Notes under the pieces: generated by a model
The model's database searches: none
The model's input: the letters and a program-made list of their open reading frames with translations, nothing else
Told to the model about the DNA's origin: nothing
Translations under genes and position numbers: made by a program
Origin: Toxonevra muliebris
Taxonomy: Eukaryota; Arthropoda; Insecta; Diptera; Pallopteridae
Assembly (NCBI GenBank): GCA_963691655.1
Contig: OY829326.1
Span: 57,653,776-57,717,775, forward strand
Direction: 5' to 3'
DNA: 64,000 nt
Shown here: positions 11,661 to 24,150 of the stretch, piece after piece
How the letters are laid out: each line of letters starts with the position of its first letter
Position numbering within the stretch: position 1 is the first letter of the stretch

Positions 11661-14239
11661 GTATTTTTTGTACTCGCTTAAGTTTGATTTTTTGCATTTT
11701 TTTAAAGCGAGATCTTTCTGAATTACTTATAATTTAGAAAGCAAAAGATTTTTACTGCTTAATTCAAATAAATTGCATAACATTTTTCAAATTACATATG
11801 AAATAAATTACATTTGTCTTTAAATATCTATGCTATACTTAAATATGCATACATGCGTATGTAGGTAGGTATAAACAGCAGCAGGAGCAAGTCAGGTAGT
11901 GAGCAATATTATTAATATTACCCATGCTTACTACCCAACTTAAGCCGTTTTTCAAAACTCTTATGCATTTATACTTGTATATGGTTACATGTAGTTGTTC
12001 ATGTTTGTATGTGTGTGTGTATATACGCTTTTCAACTTCATATCCTTTCTGTGATTATGATGAATGCAATTTCCAACTTTTTTTTTCTTTCTACTCTTCT
12101 TATTTCCCTTTATACTTGTGCAATTATGTCTTTATACATTTTTTGTTTTTGTTTTTGTTTCTGCTGTATTTTATAGTAGTTGCAATGAAAGTTGAATAGA
12201 GAAAAGAGAGCAAAAATATAATGAAAAAATATGATAAAAATGAGAAAAAAAAAAAAAAAAAACACAACTAAACGTAATGTAATACAGAAGTATCAAGGAA
12301 ATGCTCGTTTTATTATTATTATTATGATTGTTGTTGTTGTTTTTTGTACTGTTTTCCGTTTTTTGTTGTTTTTGTGTTTTGTTTGACGTTATTATAATTG
12401 AAGTGAAAAGTTGCAATAATGAGCATTATGTTTAGCAGACAGACTGAGAGACATACAGACAGACAGACAGACAGACAGAGAGATAGAGAAAAAACAATAT
12501 AGACTAACAAATAGACATGCACGGATACATATAGATAGACATACAGACACAAGGATATAGCAACATAAAAGCGATTGAAAAGTGGAAGTAGAACGAAATC
12601 AGTTAACTAGACAGACAAACAATTCATAGTTAAGTATCATTGTGATGTTGTAATTATTGTTTGCTCTATAGTTTTTAAACAATTTTTAATACTTGCTTTT
12701 TTATTAGTTGATATTACTAAGTACTCTTTAGTGAATTTTTTACTAATGCGTTTTATACACATAAAATTTTTAAATTTATACTGAAATTCTAATTTTAAAT
12801 ATTGATTTACATTTTTAACATTAAGTACTTACTTAAGGATGTTTCAAGATTTTTGCCCCTAAATGTATGCCACTATAGTTGTAAATTGTTTGAACGTTTT
12901 TGAACAAATATCTACACTATCTTTTCTCTCCACTTATACCGAATGAACGAATACACTAAAAATGTCAAATAAAAGTCAAACTAAAGTGGTTTTGTGTGCA
13001 TTGATGCTGCTGCTTGCTAGAAACACACCCACACACAAATGTTTGCACACAAATACTGCGAGCAAAAGAGAAAAAAAAATATGGAAAGTTCATAGTACGA
13101 GTATCAGTTTTCAGTTTAAGTTTTTCAATTCACATACAAGTATGTTTATATATATTAATTTGGCACACGGTACCATCACTACTACTTAAATGCATACATA
13201 CATACATATCAAAATGTCATTTTGCGAAGCTCAACACACGCCAAATGTCATCCGCCAACAACAATCAACCAAAAACTAGACAATTTTAGCTTTATATATG
13301 TATCAAAACATGCAATGAGTATTTAATTGTTTATTAACTGAAATTTAATTAAAGTTAATATGCGCTACTTAAATTTATAGAATTTAATTAAAGTAATTTT
13401 ACAGTATTTTATACTGTAGTAGCATTTTAGGCTATTTCATAAATACATTATATTCTTAGTAAAAACGCATTTTTATAACGAAAATTTCGAATGACATTTA
13501 TACCTATAAAAAGTGAAAATATAAAAGTGTGAAACTTATGCTATAAAAGTCTCGCTTTTGTTATCGTCGCCATATTCTGTACTTAGCTTGTGTGATGTCT
13601 TGTCTTTGCTGTAACGAGCGTTGTTTTTAATAACCTTTTCAAAAATCCATAAACATAAAAATGTAAACGTCAACACAGTGACGCGTTTTTTGATACATAA
13701 ATATATGGATTTTTGTAAGTGTTGGTGTGTGTGTGTGCGTTATAGTTACTTGTGCTGCCAGTGTATAATGTATATAAATTTTTATTATTGTTATAGTCGC
13801 CATCAAAACAATAGCATTTCTTCTTTTTTTTTTCTTTTTTTGCTCCAACACATTTTATAGTGATTTTTAATGATGACTCTGTGGCTAAAATAATTTTTAT
13901 TTTTTTTTTTTGAAAGGAGGGGAAGGTGGTTTGTGAAGTTTACTATAAGTAATCAGTCATCATTAATCATAAGTAATATTTTAGATAACAGCTGCAACAT
14001 CACACATGTAGGAGTTTGAATGGATTATTTCAATGTAATTATTTTCAATCATTCTTTAATTATTTTAATATATTTTGCAAGAAAGGCAAGCCAATTTTTA
14101 ATAGATTTATATTCGACTTCATCATTGAGGGATCAAAAACCATGTTCATTTAATTCTTTTTTTTTTCTGATTCTCATATTTCAGTGTGTTTACTCTAAGT
14201 TGATTTACTTAAATATGCTTTAAATATTTTTAGCAACTT
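11661..14239. other. Intron-like DNA with microsatellites, no gene
   Basis: No supported coding sequence. Simple repeats dominate: TTTGTT runs near 12140-12165, poly-A at 12246-12260, an AGAC tetranucleotide run at 12438-12482, a GT run at 13723-13738, and T-runs near 13820-13840 and 13900-13912. Open frames here follow the simple repeats. Confidence 0.55.
12438..12482. repeat. (AGAC)n / (ACAG)n microsatellite
   Basis: Uninterrupted ACAG units with slightly degenerate edges (agacagactgagagacat on the left, agagagatag on the right). No other signal. Confidence 0.9.
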
Positions 14240-15480
14240 TTCACAATCTTGAAGTTCAATTATCGACAAGTTTCAGTTCGATTGCAACATCAGTAGAGTG
14301 CTGTCAGTATTGTGGAGAAATTTCGTGGCCGTAATTATTTACAGATTTGAGATATTTGGCAATATCAAAAGAGTAAAGTTTAGGGCATGTTTGAATTGGT
14401 TTTTAATATTTTTAGAAAATTTCATTGAATAAGAAATAAAATTTTCAATAAGCTGGTATTCGATTGTAACATTCAATAAACGAATGCGTAATTTTAAATA
14501 TTTTTTAGTTAAGTTTGAACTCCGTTTTAATATGGAAAAAGAATAACTTAGATTTTATTGTAACGAATTTGAATTTGCCATCATGAAATATATTTGAATT
14601 TGCAGCAATATTTTTAAAAATGCATAAGAAACTCAATTTTCAATAGGTTCAAGTTCGTTTCCAACATTTAAAGAATGAAGGTTCAATTTTCAACATGTTT
14701 AGTTTAGAATCTGATTGCAGCATCAAACAAATTTGGTTTATTACTGACCTGGTGGCAAACACCAACAGGTATTCATCAAATAATTTTTGTGAAAATGATC
14801 TGAAAAAAACTGGTGGTCAAAAACTCTCTTCAACACAGACCTGTGATAGAAACCAATATCCAAATAAATAAAGAAAAGAAAGTGAAAATGAATTAAGTAC
14901 ACCTTTGGCAGACCACAGCACAAAATCTCTAAACACTCCATTTGTTTGCTAACACCAGGAAACGAGAAAACTCGAAACATATTTGGAAACAGATCGTTGA
15001 AAAAACAAATGCAATCAACGGGAGATCAAATCGTTCTGTGAATCAAAAGCAATTGTAAAAAACAATAATCAATGAAAATGCTTTTTTGTGGCTCTGAGTT
15101 CCGAGTTCCATTAGGAGCCGAAGAAAATTGGAAGAAGAAGAAAAATTATTAATTTTGTAGAAAAGTTTCATGAATAAGAAACTAAAGTTTTCGAGCAACA
15201 CAAGAAAACTTAGTTTTTATTGAATTCTTGCATGAATTTGATTGCAAGTTTAGATATATTTGACTTTTCAGAACAATATCTTTTGATTTGTGGTCAATTT
15301 CAAAAACCTTTCAATAGTTTTTCATGCCATAAAATAATATGAAAAGAGAATAAATATGTTCGAGTCTGATGGCAACATAATTCATTATATTTGCCTTTTT
15401 TTAACCTTAGCACTTAGTGAATGTTTAATATAATATAAAGGAAATGAAATCTTAAAAATTTTGAGACATTGAGTAAAATA
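14240..15480. repeat. Diverged repeats with 'TTCGATTGCAACATC' motif
   Basis: Variants of TTCAAGTTCGATTGCAACATCA recur near 14276, 14458, 14648, 14710, 15233 and 15362, often preceded by 'aattttcaataagtt' or 'agaaactaaattttcaa'. Spacing is irregular, from 60 to 500 bases. This is probably an ancient tandem array heavily mutated. No gene is supported. Confidence 0.45.
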
Positions 15481-15514
15481 TGTCAGTCGTTCAGTCGTCC
15501 ATCAGTACAACGAT

Positions 15515-15765
15515 TTTGGTGTGCACGGGTCACTGCTTAATGAAGAGACTATGAACGTGACTCTGAGGAAGAGGAACAAACAGTCCCTCTCTTCATATAT
15601 TAATGCCCATCTTTAGTTAGAAGAAGAACTTCTAGGTTCACTTTCATAACTAGTCTAGCTGAGCTATTATCCATTAATATTACGGGAATAGCTAAATTCA
15701 TAATGGAACTGTCGAGGCTGAGTCTGTAAAGTTTTTCTGCCGACTCCAACTTAACCTAAGTTTGG
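15515..15765 (+). pseudogene. LOA-like LINE 3' fragment 2
   Basis: The nucleotide sequence is homologous to 10356-10683. Shared blocks in order are ggtgt.cacggg.cact, ctctgaggaagag, 'gaagaacttctaggttcac', 'taactagtctagctgag', 'attaatattacgggaatag' and 'aaattcataatgga'. It ends in 'gactccaacttaacctaa', like the tail of fragment 1. No uninterrupted frame remains. It is the same family and orientation as fragments 1 and 3. Confidence 0.65.
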
Positions 15766-16165
15766 TTTACTTATTAACACGTACCCGTCGTTCATTTTGA
15801 CAATCGTATCAGTTGTTGATGAATTTTTTTTTGATACAATGTAATGCCACAATTAAAATAGGACCAAAATGAATTTAAAAATTATTTTTTTCTTGAATAT
15901 TTTTTTTATTACATTTTTTGTGTGTTAATTCTTTACTTATTCATGTGAACTTTCAAGCATGTGAAACAATTTATATTTGAAAAGTGTATCAAATTGATAC
16001 CATCGACGTTTTTTTTTTTAAAGAAATATTAGGATATGGGAGGTCAAGGAATTACCTTATTTACACTGTGCGAAAAATTTAGCACATTACAAAATAAAAT
16101 GGGGATTGGGTCAGTGAAATTTTTCAGCAAAAAAAAAATATATCGAAAAATCGTCCGCCCTTTAC
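15766..16165. other. AT-rich spacer between LINE fragments
   Basis: T-runs near 15826-15834 and 16010-16019 and a short 'GTATCA...TGATAC' dyad (about 15988-16000). No gene recognised. Confidence 0.45.
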
Positions 16166-17380
16166 TTACATGTGGTGTGACAGTTTAGTGGGCAGCACTT
16201 AAGAAAAGTAGCTGCTTTCCTAAGCTATCTTTGGTGCAGAGAACAGCGTGTATTTGCGTCACAGGTGTAATAAGGTCTTGCTCTACTGACGCACTCAACG
16301 TTATTCTGCCTTTTATGCCTTTAGATTTATAAGTAAACGCCTCAGTGGCTAGTATTGCAGTTAGACTCATAGATTCAGGATGCTGGATCTCTAGATCACA
16401 TGACCACAGTAATATAATCAATATCCTACCGGTAGCCCTGATGCCACAAACAACCGTTTATATCATTCCAAAACTTTGTTTTGATAATTCAAACTTGAAA
16501 ATTTTAATTCCTACGAGACACGATTGAGTTGATCGGTGACTAATAAGTGATTATAATTATACTTTTTACACGGACGGGTCTAAAATGAACTGTGGAGTGG
16601 GCGTTGATGTCTTTTCGTAGGCTTATAGACCTACCTACATAGTTTTTCTTTTGCTTGTCAGACTCTTCTAGCGTACTCCAGGTGGAAGTATTTGCAAATT
16701 TTACAAGCTAGTAGGGCAATTTCGGACATTCTACAGAAAGGAAAAAATGTAGCAATTCTTTCTCATAGCCAATTCGTTATCAAAGTAATGATCTCAAGAA
16801 TTTCTAAATCAAAAATAGTTGATGAGTACAAGAAGGAACTTGTCACACTTGGACAACTTATTGATTTAATTCTCGTTTGGGTACCTCGACATAGGAACGT
16901 TAGCGGAAATAAGAATGCTGAAGTTCTGGGTAGACATGATTTTTCGCTGAAAGTTTTTAGTCGGAACAGGTTCTACCTTCTTTAATTTCGTTAAGAGTGA
17001 CATTTTCACGTACTTCTTTCAACAATTCGACTTCAGGTGGAGAGGTTTAACAACTTGCGTCACATCAAGTACGATAAGGCCTCAATATAAGCTCTCTAAA
17101 ACTATCATTTTCCAGGGTGAAAACCGTCCGAATTACAGCACTGTATACGGGACTTGCAAGTAGCGAGAAAGGGTGTCCATCATAATGATTTCATCCTTAG
17201 TTGTCATGACATCGAAGAGATCAAAAGTTTCGAACTTTTTTTGACTGCCCGGCCTTAGCAAGATATAGACTCTTAACTTTTGTCGAATCTTTACAATGCA
17301 GTACAGAGGTTGCTAATGTCAACCTGAGCATTCATTTGAAGTTTGGAAATTGTTTGTAGAGACTTAACACACTGGAATAG
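16166..17380 (+). pseudogene. LOA/I-like LINE remnant: end of RT, RNase H, Cys-rich C-terminus
   Basis: Around 16220-16330 the plus strand reads LVQRTACICVTGVIRSCSTD, the typical region after the RT domain (VQR.ACL.ITGA.RT.PT.AL). RNase H follows: YTDGSK at 16566 with the first catalytic Asp, the Glu block (QVEVF) near 16679, 'SHSQ' where SDSQ is expected, and VWVPRHRNVSGNKNAEVLGR at about 16878-16937, the GH.G..GNE.AD.LA block. The tail (about 17100-17370) retains an EEIKSFE block and RPALARYR-like residues in shifted frames. Several frameshifts and stops, and replacement of a catalytic Asp, show it is dead. No 5' part is seen. Confidence 0.7.
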
Positions 17381-19699
17381 CTAGAAAGCTTTCCATTATT
17401 CTTAACCATCGAGATAGTGGTATGAAAGAGGGTGGGTATGTTTTATCATAATCCATCAAAAACCCAGTACTGAATAATTTTATGTTAGGGCTGAGAAAAT
17501 AAAAAAGCTCTAAAAAACCTAAAGTTTGGGATTTTTATATAAGAAAATATATTGGTTTCTTGCCAGTATTTGCGTTTACTTACATACATAGTACCATTGA
17601 GGCCATTTTTCGTTCATCCATTAATTTTGTTGTTGTTTTTTTTGGGTTTCTTTCCATTTATTTTTTGCGATATTTTTTCATTTTTTAAAGCAATAAAATA
17701 GGACCAAATAAATACAAAAGTAAATTTTTTGTTTTCTGTTTTGTATTGCTATCGAAGCGAAATGCAGTTGATTTATCGGGAGTCTATACTTCAGCGGTGG
17801 AAAAAGGAATTGATGATCTTTCTTTGGAGTAATGCCAGTAATTGTTAATCGTTTGAAAACATTCACTTCATATACATATATATGTAAGTAGTTTTTGAGT
17901 ATAAGTAAAATTAATTAAAGGAGGTAAATATGAAAGCTGTATTGCATTTATAAAGGTGAGTAAAAATTTCAGAAAAACAAACCTAAAATTTATGCTTCAG
18001 AATAAATTTGGTACGTTCAGGTCATTGAAAATATTTATGTAGTTATGTAGAAAAATCCGTTAGTGCATGAATGAGCAGCAAACAATAAGTAATTCTGTAC
18101 ACATATCCATGTCTGTATGTATGTGTGTGTATATATGTTAATATGTTTAAGCCTATGTTATTTTGACCATTGTTGTTTGCAAAAGTAAGAAAAAAAGTCT
18201 AAAGCTTCTACTAAAGAATAGAAGCAGCAGCTCACTGTCATGCATTGCTGCGTTAACAAATATGCAGGACACAAATAGATAGTTATATAGATAGATGGAT
18301 AGAAAAGAAATGCTAGAGAGTCAGGCTGGCTAGACTGTCATATAGTCACTCAGTCAGTCAGTCAGCCAGGCAAATAGTTGAGTTGAGCTGGTACATAATG
18401 ACCACTAGTAAAGTACAACAACAGAACGACGATACGAAGTCAAAAAGTGAAGCGAAAACGAAAAAAAAACAACAAGAAGAGCCCAAAATGATGAACGCAT
18501 TGAAATTTAGAAGCATGCATGAATGAAAGATACTAACAATAACAACAACAATGAGTTTAAAAAATATCGTTAAAAATCGCACAAAATATGTCAGAGGCTA
18601 TTGTTTGCTGTTTTTGGATTTTATACGTGATGGTTGCTGCTACTGCTGCTGCTGTATACTTCTATTCTCGCTATGCCTAGGATAAAATACCAAAAATCAA
18701 CAACAGCAGCAAGCAAACAGCAACAACTACAAGAGTACTAGAGTTACATATACGCGTTTAGCATACTATATTAGTTTTTATGTATATATGCATATAGAAG
18801 AGCAGCAAAAAGGCACACAAAAAAAGAAGGATTTTCGTTGTTGCTTTTGCTGTTTGTACCCATGTATGTAGGTACAAACATTGAGTTTTTTTTTTCTTTT
18901 TTCATTGTAAGCCAACTCCAGCAAGCTTAGAATCATCATACTTTGCTTGTAGGACACACACGTACCATGTACATATAGACGTACTCATATGTGTTTTTAA
19001 AGAATTTTTGTTGTTTGGCTTTTAAATAACCCAAACAATAAACAACAAAAACAGCAACAACAATTATTGGGTGTGTCATGACAGCATGTATTATGCTGGC
19101 ATCTATCGTGTGACTGATCCTAGCAAAGTCCAGAGCAAGTCCAGAATACATAAATAAAAAAGCAAAACAACGAAAACAACAACAACAGAAAATAAAAGAG
19201 TACGAAAAATTTGTTTAAATCTTATGATAGACAAATGCAGCACACATGTCTTTGTGTGTTTATAGTTTACGCTTATAACAACACATACACACACATACAT
19301 GTTACTGCGATTTTACGCCAAAATGTATACTACAGTTGTTGAAATTTAAGCTATCTCCTTTCTTTGCCTTTGTGAACAAACTATTGCATGTGCCATAAAG
19401 TTCAATGTTTCTCAAACGAAAATACTGACCGCGCTGCTTCTCACTCTTCAGTTGCATTCTGTATATTTGTAGCTCATATATTCTACTTGCTGCTTAGAAA
19501 ATCGTTTTGTACTGCAGATTTTGTTTGTGGCATCTGCTTGACTCTAACATCACAGCTTCACAATCAACCCAAAACCATCAATCATATTGTCCTTTTATAT
19601 TTTTTTCTAGCTTTTCTGTTTACTTGTTATGTTATTATACTTGAAAGCACAAATATTCTAACAAATAATAACAAGAAATTTGTTTTTCATCAACAACAT
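17381..19699. other. Intron-like DNA with CAG/CTG and ACA-rich simple repeats
   Basis: No supported gene. Notable are clusters of CAACAG/GCTGCTG (about 18640-18730 and 19040-19065), a CAGTCAGT run at 18345-18365 and a CACACATACA tract near 19280-19300. A 108-codon plus frame at 19388-19714 has no recognisable domain. Confidence 0.5.
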
Positions 19700-20941
19700 C
19701 AGAGGTGGATCTAGAATTTCTGTTTTTGGAGGGAGGGGGGCTGGTATTGCTAAATTAAAGGAGTGCATTAAACTTTGAATATAAGTTTTTAGATATATAT
19801 GCATTCTGAAGAATAATGGAAAACTAAATGAGTCGAGTTTTCTTCGTGGTGGAACTCGAATATATTTTCAAATCTTCTCTATGCAGAAGAGAGCGTATAT
19901 CTGAATTATATATCCAGTGTAGCCAGATGAGATTTAGATATATTAGATAATGATAGTAGAAAAAATAACAGCAGTGAAAACTAAATGTTTTTGTGATTAT
20001 CCAGATAAAATGCTGATCAAATTCAGACAAGCAACCAGAAAAAGTTCAAAACAAGACTCAGACATAATTCACTTCAAATAAGAGACTAAATTGAGACCAA
20101 AATTGGACTAAAAATCAAACCAAAACCCAAATCAATATTTTGACCAAAACTTAGACCGAAAATTGGTTCAATTATATACTAAAAATCAAACCAAAAATCC
20201 AACCAAAAGTTAGCAAAAAAATCCCTCAAAAACTTACACTAAATTCAGATCAAATACCCGACCAAAAGTTATACCAGAATTCAAACCAAATCCAGTCGAA
20301 AAATTAAACCAAATTTATACAAAAAATTGGACCAAATTAAACTAAATTAAGATAAAAATTCGAGACTAGAATCAAAAAAAAATTCAGATGAGATTCAAAC
20401 AAAATTTAAACCATAACCAAGACCAAACTCATACCCAAATTTAAATTAAAACTCAGATAAAAAATCTGCATAAAAACTCAAACTTTAATTCAGGTAAAAT
20501 TAAGACAAAAATTCAGACTAAATTTAAGTCAAATCAGAGACAGGTCGTCATATAAAAACCCAGGTCAAAGCGAGACGAAATTCAAACCAAACTTAGACCA
20601 AAATTTTGACCAAAAATCGGACCAATATTCACATTAAAATTAAAACTAAAATTCACAGGAAAAGATAGACTAAACTACAAAAAAAAAAAAAATTAAAACC
20701 GATAATCACATAAAATTTCCAGATCTAAAATAAGAACAGACTAATATTCAGACCAAATTCAGGTCTTAAATAAGACTAAAAATAGATAAAAACCAGACCG
20801 AAACCATTATCAAGCTCTCCAAAATTAGAACTCATTGTAGTCAAAGTGTAAGCGTTTGTTACGCTGAATAAAAATTTCAAAAAGGACAGACATTCAAACT
20901 TTTGAAGAGGCTCCCATAGCCCCCTGAAAGATCTACCTCTG
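19700..20941. mobile_element. Possible transposon carrying the 12-bp array (copy 2)
   Basis: CAGAGGTGGATCT at 19700-19712 is mirrored by its reverse complement with one mismatch at 20929-20941. G-rich stretches lie just inside each end (19728-19740, and as C-runs at 20919-20924). The interior from about 20040 to 20800 is the ATTCAGACCAAA-like 12-bp array. No transposase frame exists, and I could not confirm a target-site duplication. The arrangement suggests a non-autonomous element whose core expanded as a tandem repeat; a chance similarity of the short ends is still possible. Confidence 0.45.
20040..20800. repeat. Degenerate 12-bp-period array (copy 2)
   Basis: Successive 12-mers can be read directly, for example attggactaaaa, then atcaaaccaaaa, cccaaatcaata, ttttgaccaaaa and cttagaccgaaa. 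The consensus is ATTCAGACCAAA with frequent single substitutions and indels. It has the same unit and orientation as 1-720 and 50125-50435. Confidence 0.8.
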
Positions 20942-22990
20942 TTGTCATTTGTATGTACTTGAGACATAAAACTGAAACGCGCAACGACTGCATTTGACAG
21001 AAAAGACGAGACTGTGCTGGCACCAACAGCAAAGCTATTTTGCAAAATTTTTATTCTTATTCTGTTTTATTATTTTGAAAGGTGTGTAACTTTGTTTAAA
21101 GTCAACACAGTAGTAAAAAGTATATTGTGTATAAAGAGAAAGTTTTAAAGTTTTATTCTGAAATACATATAGTTTCCCGCAGTTTACTTTTCAAAGTCTA
21201 CTTTTAGCGTTAAATTACTAAATTTGTATATTTTAAACTGTGCTTTAATTATTCGTGCATTTGAATACTAAAATCTGCAATTAAGTATTGAGTTATTTAC
21301 ATATATACAACATGATTAAATTTATTTTCTTTTTCAACTTTTTTACTACTGACCTCACATTGAAAGTTATTACTCTTTCAATCTCTTTTCATGTGCCTTA
21401 CGTTGTTGAATAGCTCGTTAGTGACTTATAAACATGCAATATCTTATACTTTAAATCACCAATTGTCACACAGCACACAAAAATTCGGCTCATATAATTT
21501 ACAAATCTTGATAGCTTAATACAAAACAACAAAACCACAACTACCACATACAGACACAGAGACGCAAAAAGCGAGAGAGACAAAGTGACAGAAAAGACAC
21601 AGAAGACCAAAAGCAAGAAAACCAACGTAGCGTTTTCTCTTCCTCTTTTTTTTTTGGTTGAATCCAGCTCAAGCAGCTTACAATCATCAGCAGCTAAAGC
21701 TTAGTAGATACAGCAGGAGGGTGTTCTGAAAGAAACTTTTTGTTATGGTAATTTACGTAAAATCAATAGTAATGATGACGAAGACGACGAAAACGAAGCA
21801 GAAGAGACGCCAAAGTAATAAAAAAGGGGACAGTAATAAAGACACAATTTATGATAAGTCAATGTAAAATGCCAACAAATACAATTAAATTCGAAAGAAA
21901 TGTGGAAAAATAAAAGAAGAAAACATTATAATAGAATTAAAAACAACATTACGAGGTTGAGCGTAAGAAAGCCAAAGTAGAGAAAGAAATAAAGTAGGCG
22001 AGAGAGTGGGCGTTGTAAATATTCAACCACACACACACACATTTTTTTTTACATACACATAAAAATTATCATTTTAATGTATAAATATTAAGCACACCAA
22101 ATGCTACTTCAGAGCTGAAGCTATAGTTACAGCTGCTGTTTTCTCTTCTTCTGCAACATGCAGTGAAAAGTATGCTATAGAATTTTTAACGCAATCTCAT
22201 GTTAGCTATAGCAGAATTAACGATGTGTAAGAAATGATTTCTGAAACAGTAACAGCAGGAAGAGCAACAATACTAGCAACAGTAAGTAGCAAGAAGAGCA
22301 GCATGAAAAGTGGCAACAGCAGCACCAACAACAGTCAACGCTGACAGGCATATAAATTTTAAAATTTTTTTTTTTAGAAACGGTGAGTTCAGTGTGTGTG
22401 TAATATAACGGAATTTCCTTGAAACACACACATACTAAAAGAAGTGCAAGAAAAGGATATATAAAGTGCCCTTTTTATGATATTATTAAAACTTTGGTTA
22501 TTAAAAAAAAAAAAAAAGGAAAGTAGAATCTGATGTGTGTATGCAAACCTTTTCTTATTCTAGTCATTTAAGTATATATTTTTAAAAGCATTTTTAAAGC
22601 GCCTGCCTGTCTGCTTGCTTGCCTGCCTGCTTGGCAGACTGGCTGCCTTTTGATTGCTCTCATCGCCTGCTGGCATTTTTCTCCATAATACTTACCGCTT
22701 ATTTCCAGCTCATTAATTCCAGTGCAACATTTGTTTCACTGTTTTGTTGTTCAACTAGTCACAAAAAAAAGAACGTACCAACAAAAAGCACCATAAACTT
22801 TGATGTCATATCTTCCACCCACTTTTCCTCTCACGCTTTTTCAGTCTTCCTATTTCTCTGTCTCTCTCTTTTTCACTCTTTCTCTCTATTGTATACATAT
22901 TATAGTTTTTACTCTTGGTCAATTGTCTTAAGCATTCTATAGTTTATATGCATATTTAATAGTGCATTTTGGTTTTTATTAAAATGCTTA
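20942..22990. other. Intron-like DNA with simple repeats, no gene
   Basis: No gene supported. It contains purine-rich stretches (21550-21620 and 21780-21990), a CA run at 22026-22040, CAGCAACA-type clusters (22255-22335) and a GCCT/GCTT tetranucleotide run at about 22601-22645. Open frames are repeat-driven. Confidence 0.5.
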
Positions 22991-22999
22991 AGAAAATGT

Positions 23000-24150
23000 G
23001 GTTTTAATGAGAGTTTTATGTGTGTGGCATAACAATGGCACCAGTTAGGCAAAAAAAATTAAATTTGAGCATATTTATATTAAAAATATAAACGGCAGCT
23101 GTTTTATAGCAGCTGTAAATATATTGCCTAGCATATTTTTATTCTTTCTAATTAAAAGAGCATCTAAAGTTATGCTTTCTGTATTAATTTTAATGACAGA
23201 CAAACGATTTTGAAAAAAAATTTTAATTGAATACCTTCACTATTTTTTTTATATCCTTTTTTTTAAAAATTTGCTTATTTTTTTTAGTTCTGTACAATTT
23301 TAATGAAGAGCAAATTCAGAAAATGTTTTGTTTGATAATTTTTATCATAAATATGCCTGAAAATATACAAAAATTTTGCATTTAAACATTTTTTAATTAA
23401 AAGTGCACCACTTATGCTTTCTTAGTAATTTTAGGGGATCCAACTTGATTTTGAAAACAATTACTCCCTGAATTTCTATTTTATAATGTATTTTGAATAA
23501 TAAACTTAGTGATAAAACTGTTTAAAAATGGGTTATATTTTTTAATCACCTTTATGCTATGAGTGCGCTTAAAACTATGCTTTGTCAAATGATTTTGATG
23601 TATCTTAATCTTTAACATTTGTATAATCGATTATCTAAAATTATTCCACAAATTTTAATACATATTCTATTTCATTATACTTATATTTAATTTTGCTACC
23701 AGCAAATACATATGCTATTATTATTTTTTATTCATTTTATAATTATTAGTGAACCTAAAATTAATTTAAGTGCCTTAAAAGGAATTTTAAGTAAATTATT
23801 TTACAAATTTCAGTGACTTGGTTATGATTTATGTCATTTTGTGCTGTGCATTTTGTAATTGAGCTACTTTTAAAATATATATATATATACAATTTTTTAC
23901 AGATACTTCACAATTATTCGTGCAACTAAACTTATGTCTAAATCCCATAAACGCAATCGATTTTGAAGTAATTATTATGGACCCTACTGTAATTTCAATA
24001 TTTTTGTGATAATATATTTAGATGTGTTGCCTACAAATATGCTACAATATTTTTTTATCTTAGTTTTTCACTGTGTTTAATCACTTTAAATATTTAAACA
24101 TAAACATTTGCTAAATAATATAAAAGTATCTACTATTTAAATGAAGTCAT
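23000..24150. repeat. Very diverged repeats with 'AAAATTATGCTTTC...GATTTTGAAAA'
   Basis: Related blocks appear near 23160-23215, 23400-23460, 23565-23600 and 23925-23975. Each has 'ctaaa-ttatgctt' followed 20 to 40 bases later by 'cgattttgaa'. Spacing is a few hundred bases. No gene. The similarity is weak and needs self-alignment to prove. Confidence 0.4.

Noticed and set aside
19388..19714. 108-codon plus frame.
   Set aside because: No family resemblance. Its end runs into the terminal motif of the repeat element at 19700.
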